Assembly (NCBI GenBank): GCA_902632875.1
Contig: CACPEI010000012.1
Span: 1 to 18,205, forward strand
Direction of reading: 5' to 3'
Origin: an uncultured Pelagibacteraceae bacterium
GTDB lineage: Bacteria > Pseudomonadota > Alphaproteobacteria > Pelagibacterales > Pelagibacteraceae
DNA: 18,205 nucleotides
Under the pieces are notes generated by a model. The model was given only the letters and a program-made list of their open reading frames with translations, did no database searches and was not told the DNA's origin. The translations under genes and the position numbers were made by a program. Below, piece by piece: positions 1 through 7,336 of this stretch (positions are counted from its first letter, which is position 1; every line of letters starts with the position of its first letter).

Positions 1-2487
1 AAAGATAAAGATCTCTCAAATAATGAAAAATATTTGATCTATAAAGATAGGTTAGATCACGAATTAGAAATTATTATTCAAATGAAATATTCAAGTTATT
101 TCCTAATTGTATCTGATTATATCATATGGGCAAAAAATAATGATATACCAGTAGGTCCCGGAAGAGGTTCTGGAGCAGGTTCTTTAGTAGCATGGTGCCT
201 TTTAATAACAGATGTGGATCCTATAAAATTTAATTTAATTTTTGAAAGATTTCTAAATCCTGATCGTATTTCTATGCCAGATTTTGATATCGACTTTTGT
301 GAAGAAAAAAGAGACCTAGTATTTGAATATTTAACTAAAAAATATAAAGACAGTGTCGCACATATAATTACTTTTGGAAAATTGAAAGCAAGAATGGTTA
401 TAAGAGATGTTGGAAGAGTGCTGGGGTTATCTTATGGTTTTGTAGACAGCATATCAAAAATGATACCTTTCGATCCATCTAGACCTCAAAATTTAACTGA
501 CTGTATAGCGGGAGAACCTAGATTACAAAAATTGATTAATGATGATCCAAGAGTGAAAAAACTTACAGAACTATCTTTAAAACTTGAGGGATTAAACAGA
601 AATTTTGCAACCCATGCAGCTGGAGTTGTAATTGCTGATAGAAAATTAAAAGAAGTCGTGCCTTTATATAAAGATCAAACTGCAAATTTATTACTGCCCT
701 CAACTCAGTTTGATATGTATTCGGCTGAAGACGCTGGTTTAATTAAATTTGATTTTTTAGGTTTAAAAACTTTGACAGTTATTAACAACACTCAACAACT
801 TGTAAGAAAAAAGAATAAAGATTTTAGTATAGAAGATATAAATTTTGAGGATCAGAAAGTTTTTGAACTATTATCATCTGGCAAAACTGTAGGCTTATTT
901 CAAATTGAAAGTGCAGGAATGAGAGAAGCATTAACTCAAATGAAACCAAATCATATTGAAGATATTATTGCCTTAGTAGCTCTGTATAGACCTGGACCTA
1001 TGAGTAACATACAAATTTATAATGATTGTAAACATGGTAGACAAAAACCAGACTACTTACATCCACTATTAGAGGAAATCCTAAAGCCAACTTATGGTGT
1101 AATTATTTATCAAGAACAAGTGATGCAAATAGCTCAAAAGTTATCAGGATTTACTGCTGGTCAAGCAGATCTTTTGAGAAGAGCAATGGGAAAAAAAAAG
1201 AGAGCAGAGTTAGAGAAGCAAAAACAAAATTTTATTTTGGGAGCTGTAAATAATGGAATACGAAAAGATATTGCTACTGGAATTTTTTTAAAGATAGAGC
1301 CTTTTGCTGAATATGGATTTAATAAAAGTCATGCAGCAGCATATGCAATCATTTCTTATCAAACAGCTTTTTTGAAAACTTATTATCCAAAAGAATTTAT
1401 TGCTGCATCAATGACTATGGATATATCTAATCAAAATAAGTTAGGTGAATTTTATGAGGAATTAAAAAGACTTAAAATAGAAATATTAAGACCAGATATT
1501 AATGAGTGTTTTGCAGATTTTAGAACTGAAAATAGTAAATTTTACTATGCACTTGGAGGAATTAAAGCAGTAGGGTATGAGGCGATTTCTAATATTGTTG
1601 AGGAAAGATTAAAAAATGGAAAATTTAAGTCTATTGTCGATTTTTTAAATCGAGTAAATCCAAAAAATATTAATAAACTTCAATTAGAGGGATTAGTAAA
1701 AGCTGGTGCATTTGATAGTATCAATTCAAACAGACAATCTTTATTTAATTCAATTCCAAATTTCATAACAAAATCTAAAAATATATTTGAAAATAAGTCC
1801 GTAAATCAAATTGATTTATTTGGTGAAGATGAAAGTCAAAAAGATGAAATAATTACAAATACAAATGATTGGGATTTTGAACAAAGATTATCAAAAGAAT
1901 TTGAGTCAATTGGCTTTTTTATATCTGATCATCCATTAAACCAATTTAAAGAAATTTTTAATGATTATAAAATTATTGATTATCAAAATTTTTTAGAACA
2001 AGATAATTTAAATGATACAAATATTGCTGCAACTGTGCTTAAAGTAAATGAAAGAAAAACAGCGAAAGGTAATGCATATGCTGTATTAAAACTTACAGAT
2101 TTGACAAGTGTTTTTGAATTATTTATTTTTTCTGATATTTTAAATCTAAATCGTGAAATTCTAAAAGAAGGAAATTCTTTACTTCTATCTTTAATAAAAT
2201 CTTCCATTGATAATGAAAACAGATTTAAAAGAGTAAACGTTCTGAAAATTAGCTCTCTAAAAGATATATTGAGTAAACCAATAAACCAGGTGACTTTCGA
2301 TCTTAAAACACTTGATGAAATTAAAGAAGTTTCAAAGTATTTAAAAAAAGATGGGGATACTACAGTGAATATAAAATTTAAAGATGAGAAGGAAAGTCTA
2401 AATTTTCAGCTTGATGAGAAGAGAAATATTGATAGAAAAACAATAAATTTAATGAGAAATAAGGATATTTCTGTATCAATAAGTTAA
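1..2487 (+). CDS. dnaE: DNA polymerase III alpha subunit, C-terminal part (5' end outside window)
   Basis: Catalytic subunit of the replicative DNA polymerase III. The frame is open from base 1, and the first possible start (TTG at 34) is an internal leucine, so the gene begins before the window. About 828 residues are present. By alignment in memory with E. coli DnaE (1160 aa), roughly the first 300 residues, including the PHP domain, are missing. Seen here: the GPGRGSGAGS motif near partial-product residues 52-61, the catalytic aspartate pair in PDFDIDF (codons 286-288 and 292-294), the third catalytic aspartate in FDFLGL (codon 751-753), a beta-clamp binding motif QIDLF (1807-1821) and a C-terminal OB-fold region (about 2017-2150). 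The gene ends 128 bp before rpsB. dnaE next to rpsB-tsf fits alphaproteobacterial gene order. Identification is secure. Confidence 0.97.
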   Translation, partial: KDKDLSNNEKYLIYKDRLDHELEIIIQMKYSSYFLIVSDYIIWAKNNDIPVGPGRGSGAGSLVAWCLLITDVDPIKFNLIFERFLNPDRISMPDFDIDFCEEKRDLVFEYLTKKYKDSVAHIITFGKLKARMVIRDVGRVLGLSYGFVDSISKMIPFDPSRPQNLTDCIAGEPRLQKLINDDPRVKKLTELSLKLEGLNRNFATHAAGVVIADRKLKEVVPLYKDQTANLLLPSTQFDMYSAEDAGLIKFDFLGLKTLTVINNTQQLVRKKNKDFSIEDINFEDQKVFELLSSGKTVGLFQIESAGMREALTQMKPNHIEDIIALVALYRPGPMSNIQIYNDCKHGRQKPDYLHPLLEEILKPTYGVIIYQEQVMQIAQKLSGFTAGQADLLRRAMGKKKRAELEKQKQNFILGAVNNGIRKDIATGIFLKIEPFAEYGFNKSHAAAYAIISYQTAFLKTYYPKEFIAASMTMDISNQNKLGEFYEELKRLKIEILRPDINECFADFRTENSKFYYALGGIKAVGYEAISNIVEERLKNGKFKSIVDFLNRVNPKNINKLQLEGLVKAGAFDSINSNRQSLFNSIPNFITKSKNIFENKSVNQIDLFGEDESQKDEIITNTNDWDFEQRLSKEFESIGFFISDHPLNQFKEIFNDYKIIDYQNFLEQDNLNDTNIAATVLKVNERKTAKGNAYAVLKLTDLTSVFELFIFSDILNLNREILKEGNSLLLSLIKSSIDNENRFKRVNVLKISSLKDILSKPINQVTFDLKTLDEIKEVSKYLKKDGDTTVNIKFKDEKESLNFQLDEKRNIDRKTINLMRNKDISVSIS

Positions 2488-2615
2488 TTTTAGCTTGTTA
2501 ATTTTGATAAATCTTTGTAAATAGTTTCCGAATAAATTAACACGCACACAGTTTTTGGTTTAATACCTCCGGTCCTTTAGTGGCAATTACTGTGGTGGCT
2601 TAACCGGGAAAAAAT
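2488..2615 (+). promoter_or_regulatory. rpsB 5' leader, candidate structured autoregulatory RNA
   Basis: This is the longest non-coding stretch in the window. Two pairings can be drawn by eye. CACAG (2547-2551) pairs with CTGTG (2590-2594), and the helix can extend past a bulged A by C2545-G2595, G2544-T2596 and C2543-G2597. CCGGT (2569-2573), in the loop of that helix, pairs with ACCGG (2603-2607) downstream of it. Together they form a pseudoknot ending about 8 bases before the rpsB ATG, across the only purine-rich stretch (GGGAA) that could serve as a ribosome binding site. In E. coli, S2 represses rpsB-tsf through the rpsB 5' leader; equivalence here is inference. A promoter presumably lies in the 5' half (TTGATA at 2504-2509 is a possible -35 box), but no convincing -10 box was found at proper spacing. 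Confidence 0.5.
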
Positions 2616-3425
2616 ATGAAAATACCTAACGTAACTATACAACAACTTTTAGAAGCTGGAGTTCATCTTGGTCATAAAACTCTTAGATGGAATCCAAAAA
2701 TGAAAAAGTATATTTTTGGAAAAAGAGACTCAATTCATATACTAGATTTAACACAAACTTTAGACTTAACAAAAATTGCTTTAGAGAAGATTTTTAAAAC
2801 AATTGAAAGTAATGGTAAAATTTTATTTGTTTCTACAAAAAAACAAGCATCAGAAGCTATTGCAGAAGTTGCTAAAGAAACCGACCAATATTTTGTAAAT
2901 TATAGATGGCTTGGAGGTATGCTTACAAATTGGGGGACAATATCCAATTCAATTAGAAAATTAAAAAAATTGGAGACAGATTTAGTATCTGAAAATAGAG
3001 GATTTACAAAAAAAGAGTTATTAAAGATGTCTGTTAAAAAAGATAAACTCCAAAGATCATTAGGTGGAATATCTGAAATGAAAAAAATACCAGACTTAGT
3101 TTTTATTATTGATACAAACTATGAGTCACTAGCTATACAAGAATCAGTCAAATTAGGAATACCAATAATAGCAATACTCGACAGTAATTCAAATCCTGAT
3201 GGAATTGATTTTCCAATACCAGGTAATGATGACGCTAGAAGAGCAATAGATCTTTATTGTAACTTAATAAAAGAGACTATTATTGCTGCGAAAAGTTCTG
3301 CCCCAGCTGCAAATACTGAAAAAAATAAAATAAAAAAAGAGACCAAAGAAAAAACCATCGCTGAAATTGATAGAGACAAATTGGAAAAAAAATTCTTAAA
3401 AGAAGAAAAAGAAAATTTGCATTAG
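2616..3425 (+). CDS. rpsB: 30S ribosomal protein S2
   Basis: Structural protein of the small ribosomal subunit. The 269-residue product opens with a typical S2 N-terminus ([20 protein letters not shown]) and carries the conserved [11 protein letters not shown] and later [11 protein letters not shown] segments. It is somewhat longer than E. coli S2 (241 aa) because of a charged, lysine- and glutamate-rich tail from about residue 225 onward, following an Ala/Ser-rich hinge. The start is the ATG just downstream of the candidate leader hairpins. Only one base separates its TAG stop from the tsf ATG, so the two are surely co-transcribed and probably translationally coupled, as in most bacteria. 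Confidence 0.98.
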   Translation: MKIPNVTIQQLLEAGVHLGHKTLRWNPKMKKYIFGKRDSIHILDLTQTLDLTKIALEKIFKTIESNGKILFVSTKKQASEAIAEVAKETDQYFVNYRWLGGMLTNWGTISNSIRKLKKLETDLVSENRGFTKKELLKMSVKKDKLQRSLGGISEMKKIPDLVFIIDTNYESLAIQESVKLGIPIIAILDSNSNPDGIDFPIPGNDDARRAIDLYCNLIKETIIAAKSSAPAANTEKNKIKKETKEKTIAEIDRDKLEKKFLKEEKENLH

Positions 3426-3426
3426 C

Positions 3427-4278
3427 ATGAGCGATATTGATAAAGTAAAAAAATTAAGAAACGCCACTGGTGCTGGATTTAAAGACTGCAATTTGGCAAT
3501 TAAAGAGTCAGGTGGTGATTTAGATAAAGCAATTGAAATTTTGAGAGTAAAAGGTATCTCAAAGGCTTCAAAAAAAATGTCTCGGGATGCAAAAGAAGGA
3601 GTTGTTGCAATTAGTGGTGATGAAAAAAAAACCTCAATTATAGAAGTTAATTGTGAGACTGATTTTGTAGCAAAAAATGATGATTTTATAAATTTCGTAA
3701 AAGAATTAAGTGAATTAAATAATGAAGCAAATTCAAACTTAGATGAACTAAAAAAAACTAAAATGAAAAATGGTGATACGGTTGAAAATACGCTTGTAGC
3801 ATTGATAGCCAAAATTGGAGAGAAAATTACTATTGGACAAACGAAAACAATTTCTAATTCCTCGTCTTTAAATTATCAATATCTTCATACTATAGTAAAA
3901 GATAATTTAGCTAAGTTAGGTGTAGTTGTTTCATTAGAAACAAAAGAAAAATCAGAAACAGTTAAAATTTTTGGAAAACAATTATCAATGCACATAGCAG
4001 CTTCAAACCCTTTAGCGTTAGAAACTAGTTTAATTGACAAATCTGTATTAGACAAAGAGCAAGAACTTATTACTGAAGAATTAAAGAATTCCGGAAAACC
4101 AGAGGAAATTGTTAAAAAAATTAGCTTGGGCAAAATGAATAAATTCAAAGAAGAAAATGCATTATTAACTCAAGCCTGGGTTATGGAACCAAAAAAAAAA
4201 GTTAAAGACGTCATAAAAGAGTTAGCTATAAGTGATTTAAGGATCAAGGAGTTTAGCAGAATAAAGATAGGTGAATAG
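3427..4278 (+). CDS. tsf: Elongation factor Ts
   Basis: Guanine nucleotide exchange factor for EF-Tu during translation elongation. The 283-residue product has the N-terminal UBA-like domain ([12 protein letters not shown], residues 10-21) and the EF-Tu-contacting TDFV motif at residues 78-81 (in [11 protein letters not shown]), followed by the two-part core ending in a helical C-terminus. Length matches the family. The gene sits one base after rpsB and its TAG stop is directly followed by the frr ATG; the pyrH gene usually found at this point is absent. An A10 tract at 4191-4200 lies within the coding region (PKKKVK). Identification is secure. Confidence 0.98.
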   Translation: MSDIDKVKKLRNATGAGFKDCNLAIKESGGDLDKAIEILRVKGISKASKKMSRDAKEGVVAISGDEKKTSIIEVNCETDFVAKNDDFINFVKELSELNNEANSNLDELKKTKMKNGDTVENTLVALIAKIGEKITIGQTKTISNSSSLNYQYLHTIVKDNLAKLGVVVSLETKEKSETVKIFGKQLSMHIAASNPLALETSLIDKSVLDKEQELITEELKNSGKPEEIVKKISLGKMNKFKEENALLTQAWVMEPKKKVKDVIKELAISDLRIKEFSRIKIGE

Positions 4279-4830
4279 ATGTTTGATGAGAAATCACACA
4301 GCCTAAAAATGGATAAAGCAATAGATGTTTTTTCAAAGGAATTATCATCATTAAGAACTGGTAGGGCTAATGCAGCAATGTTGGATCTTGTAAAAGTTGA
4401 TGTATATGGTCAGCAAATGCCAATTAATCAAATTGCTAGCATAACAACACCAGAACCTCGTATGATAAATATTCAAGTGTGGGACCAAAATAATGTAGAT
4501 CTATTAGATGCTGCAATAAAAAAATCTGAATTAGGATTAAACCCACAAATAGACGGACAATTAATTAGATTACCTATTCCTGAATTGAATGAAGAGAGAA
4601 GAAACGAATTAAAAAAGTTAATCAAATCAATGGGTGAAAAATGTAAAATAGCAATCAGAAATATTCGTAGAGATGCAAATGAAGAACTTAAAAAACTTTT
4701 AAAATCCAAAGAAATAAGTGAGGATCAAGAAAAATCTTTTGAAAAAAATGTTCAATCAATCACTGATGAGCATATCAAAATAGTAGAAGATAAAGTTTCT
4801 TCAAAAGAAAAAGAAATAATGACAATATGA
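4279..4830 (+). CDS. frr: Ribosome recycling factor
   Basis: Releases ribosomes from mRNA after termination, acting with EF-G. The 183-residue product has the family length and the hallmark segment LRTGRANAAMLD near residues 26-37, the beta hinge region with TTPEPRMI, and the long helical stretch ending the protein (RRNELKKLIKSMGEKCK). The ATG follows the tsf stop with no intervening base, so translation probably depends on termination of tsf. The TGA stop overlaps the uppS ATG as ATGA (4827-4830). There is no sign of a pyrH gene or remnant between tsf and frr. Confidence 0.98.
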   Translation: MFDEKSHSLKMDKAIDVFSKELSSLRTGRANAAMLDLVKVDVYGQQMPINQIASITTPEPRMINIQVWDQNNVDLLDAAIKKSELGLNPQIDGQLIRLPIPELNEERRNELKKLIKSMGEKCKIAIRNIRRDANEELKKLLKSKEISEDQEKSFEKNVQSITDEHIKIVEDKVSSKEKEIMTI

Positions 4831-5501
4831 ATCGACTAAATCATGTAGCCATTATTATGGATGGCAATGGGAGATGGGGTCTTAAACATAAAAATTCAAG
4901 AAATGCGGGTCATACAGCTGGATTGAAAACAGTTGAAAAGATTATAAAAACAACAATTAAAAAAAAAATAAAATATTTAACATTATATGCATTTTCTACG
5001 GAAAATTGGAAAAGACCAAAAAAGGAAATTAATTTTTTATTCAATCTTCTAGAGAGTTATTTAATTGAAAGAATTGACGATTTACATAAGCAAAATATAA
5101 AATTAAAAATAATTGGTGAAAAAATTTTTTCAACAAAATTAAATAAGCTTTTAAAATCATCAGAAAAAAAAACTCTTAATAATAAGAGACTACAGATCAA
5201 TCTCGCATTAAACTATGGCTCAAAGACTGAACTAATTAATGCATTTAAAAAATTGCAAAAAAATAAGATCAAAATAAGTGAGATTAATATAAACAAATAT
5301 TTACTTACTAAACATATACCTGATCCAGATATATTAATTAGAACCGGAAATACTCAAAGATTAAGCAACTTTTTACTATGGCAATTAGCATATACTGAAA
5401 TTTTTTTTGAAAAAAAATTGTGGCCTGATTTTAATGAAAAAGATTATGGTAAAATTTTGAATAAATACCAAAAAATTAGAAGGAACTTTGGTAGAATTTA
5501 A
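4827..5501 (+). CDS. uppS: Isoprenyl transferase (undecaprenyl diphosphate synthase family)
   Basis: Cis-prenyltransferase that condenses isopentenyl diphosphate onto farnesyl diphosphate to make the C55 carrier lipid for cell-wall and surface polysaccharide synthesis. The 224-residue product shows the substrate and metal motif MDGNGRW with its aspartate at residue 12, YAFSTENW, and the C-terminal signature with R172, SNFLLWQ and AYTEIFF, whose glutamate matches the second metal ligand. One departure: the usual GGE after RT is replaced by GNT (N175-T176), while the flanking arginines and serine are kept. It overlaps frr (ATGA) and cdsA (TAATG). Family identity is secure; the exact chain length of the product cannot be read from sequence. 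Confidence 0.95.
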   Translation: MNRLNHVAIIMDGNGRWGLKHKNSRNAGHTAGLKTVEKIIKTTIKKKIKYLTLYAFSTENWKRPKKEINFLFNLLESYLIERIDDLHKQNIKLKIIGEKIFSTKLNKLLKSSEKKTLNNKRLQINLALNYGSKTELINAFKKLQKNKIKISEININKYLLTKHIPDPDILIRTGNTQRLSNFLLWQLAYTEIFFEKKLWPDFNEKDYGKILNKYQKIRRNFGRI

Positions 5502-6145
5502 TGGAGAAAGAATTACAAAAAAGAATATTAAGTTCTATTATATTATTACCTATATCCTTTTTCTTTATTATTAAAGGCTCGGCTTTTTTTATTTTGTTTT
5601 TAAGTATTTTATTTGTAATTGCTTGTTTGGAATGGTTTAAAATAACAAAAAAAATTGAGTATAAAATAATCGGAATATTTTTTTTATTATTTTCTTTTTA
5701 TACTGTATATTTTTTTAGAGATAGAGATTTATTAGATTTCTTATTAATTTTAATAATTTGTATTACTACTGATATTGGTGGTTACATTTTTGGAAAAATA
5801 TTCAAAGGACCAAAATTAATTAAAATAAGCCCAAACAAAACTTATGCAGGAATGATTGGAAGTTTTCTTTTGTCTATTATTGCTTCATATCTTTTTGCGA
5901 TTAAATATGACTCTACTTTTTTACAAAATCAAAATTTATCTGAAGACTTTTATTTTATATTTTTAGTTTTTTTAATTTCAAGTGTAAGTCAAATTGGAGA
6001 TTTAATAATTTCATATTTTAAAAGATTATCTAAAATAAAAGATACAGGAAATATTTTTCCTGGCCATGGAGGTTTATTGGATAGAATTGATGGAATGATT
6101 TTTGCATTTCCATTTATTTTTGTAGTTTCAAAAATTTTATTATGA
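5501..6145 (+). CDS. cdsA: Phosphatidate cytidylyltransferase (CDP-diacylglycerol synthase)
   Basis: Integral membrane enzyme that makes CDP-diacylglycerol from phosphatidate and CTP, the branch point of phospholipid synthesis. The 214-residue product consists of several hydrophobic segments and ends with the CDP-diglyceride synthase signature: SYFKR, then KD, then FPGHGGLLDRIDG. It also has the DIGGYIFGKIFKGPKLIKISPNKT segment upstream, given here only as a location near residues 90-114. It is shorter than the 265-285 residues usual in model proteobacteria, the difference lying mostly in the N-terminal membrane region. The ATG shares one base with the uppS stop (TAATG), and its own TGA overlaps the dxr ATG. 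Confidence 0.95.
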   Translation: MEKELQKRILSSIILLPISFFFIIKGSAFFILFLSILFVIACLEWFKITKKIEYKIIGIFFLLFSFYTVYFFRDRDLLDFLLILIICITTDIGGYIFGKIFKGPKLIKISPNKTYAGMIGSFLLSIIASYLFAIKYDSTFLQNQNLSEDFYFIFLVFLISSVSQIGDLIISYFKRLSKIKDTGNIFPGHGGLLDRIDGMIFAFPFIFVVSKILL

Positions 6146-7305
6146 AAAAAAAAATTGTTATATTAGGCTCTACTGGCTCTATTGGCGTAAATACATTAAA
6201 AGTTATTGGGAATAATAAAAGAGATTTTGAAATTGTATTACTTTCCACTAATAAAAATGTCAAAAAAATTATTCATCAAGCAAAAGAATTTAAAGTTAAA
6301 AATATAATAATTAATGATTCAATTGAATTTAAAAAAGCACAAAAAAAATATAAAAAATTAAAAATAAAATTTTTTAATAAGTTCGACTCAATTAGGAAAA
6401 TATTAGGAAAAAAAAAGATTTATTATTCAATGATTTCAGTTTCAGGACTTGATGGTCTTAAACCATCAATCATATTATGTAAATACTCAAATAATTTAGC
6501 GATAGTAAATAAAGAATCTATAATTTGTGGATGGAATTTAATCAAAAATTCTTTAAAGAAAAATAAATGCAATTTTATACCTATAGACTCTGAACATTAT
6601 TCAATTCATTCACTGTTAAAGGGGCATCAATTAAATGAAATTGAAAAAATTTATATAACAGCTTCAGGCGGCCCTTTCATAAATATTCCAAAGAAAAAAT
6701 TTGATAATATAAAACTAAAAGACGCATTAAGTCATCCAAATTGGAAAATGGGAAAAAAAATCACTATCGACTCATCCACTTTAATGAACAAGGTTTTTGA
6801 AGTAATTGAGGCAAGAAATATATTTAATATTGATTACAAAAAAATTTTAATTTTGACTCATCCAAAGTCTTATGTACATGCTATTGTAAAATTTAATAAT
6901 GGTTTAAGTAAAATTTTATTGCATGAGCCAGATATGAAAATTCCAATTTATAATTCATTAAATTTAACAAATAAAAAAATCAGAACCCTCCCACTTAGAT
7001 TTGATACTTTAAATAAATTAAATTTTAATGAGGTAGATAATAAAAAATTTCCTCTAGTAAATATTATTGATAAATTACCAAAAAAAATATCTTTATTTGA
7101 GACTATCTTAATCACAGTAAATGATTATTTTGTTAATAAATTTTTAGAAAAAAAAATCAGTTATAAGAAATTAATTTTTATAATTATAAAAATATTAAAC
7201 ATGAAAGAATTTCAAAAATATAAGAAAATAAAGCCCAAAAACATTGAAGATATTTACCGTCTTAGAGATTATGTAAGTTTCAAAATGGACTCTTTAAGTA
7301 TATAA
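6142..7305 (+). CDS. dxr: 1-deoxy-D-xylulose 5-phosphate reductoisomerase
   Basis: Converts 1-deoxyxylulose 5-phosphate to 2-C-methylerythritol 4-phosphate with NADPH, the committed step of the MEP isoprenoid pathway that ultimately feeds UppS. The 387-residue product has the NADPH-binding GSTGSIG at residues 9-15, IVNKES near 121, the metal ligands D149 and E151 in IDSEH, SGGPF near 175, and the third metal ligand E220 in NKVFEVIEA. Length fits the family. The start codon lies in the ATGA overlap with cdsA, followed by an A10 tract (6145-6154). The C-terminal domain is diverged and lysine-rich, but all key residues seem present. Confidence 0.97.
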   Translation: MKKKIVILGSTGSIGVNTLKVIGNNKRDFEIVLLSTNKNVKKIIHQAKEFKVKNIIINDSIEFKKAQKKYKKLKIKFFNKFDSIRKILGKKKIYYSMISVSGLDGLKPSIILCKYSNNLAIVNKESIICGWNLIKNSLKKNKCNFIPIDSEHYSIHSLLKGHQLNEIEKIYITASGGPFINIPKKKFDNIKLKDALSHPNWKMGKKITIDSSTLMNKVFEVIEARNIFNIDYKKILILTHPKSYVHAIVKFNNGLSKILLHEPDMKIPIYNSLNLTNKKIRTLPLRFDTLNKLNFNEVDNKKFPLVNIIDKLPKKISLFETILITVNDYFVNKFLEKKISYKKLIFIIIKILNMKEFQKYKKIKPKNIEDIYRLRDYVSFKMDSLSI

Positions 7306-7321
7306 AGAGGTCCTTTATAAT
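7293..7321 (+). promoter_or_regulatory. Possible promoter ahead of bamA
   Basis: The 31-bp gap between dxr and bamA is one of the few breaks in the run. It contains a perfect TATAAT (7316-7321), with TTTAAG (7293-7298) 17 bp upstream as a weak -35 match. The start of transcription would fall only about 8-10 bases before the bamA ATG. In DNA this AT-rich a TATAAT arises easily by chance, so this is a low-confidence call supported mainly by its placement in a rare gap. Confidence 0.25.
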
Positions 7322-7336
7322 AGAAATAATTACGTT

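Noticed and set aside
34..36. TTG as start codon of the dnaE product
   Set aside because: The same frame is open back to base 1 and the residues before it fit continued DnaE sequence, so this is an internal leucine.
3396..3812. Long antisense open frame across tsf
   Set aside because: It lies opposite a securely identified gene and its Phe/Ser-rich product is what reversed Lys/Glu codons give; no family resemblance.
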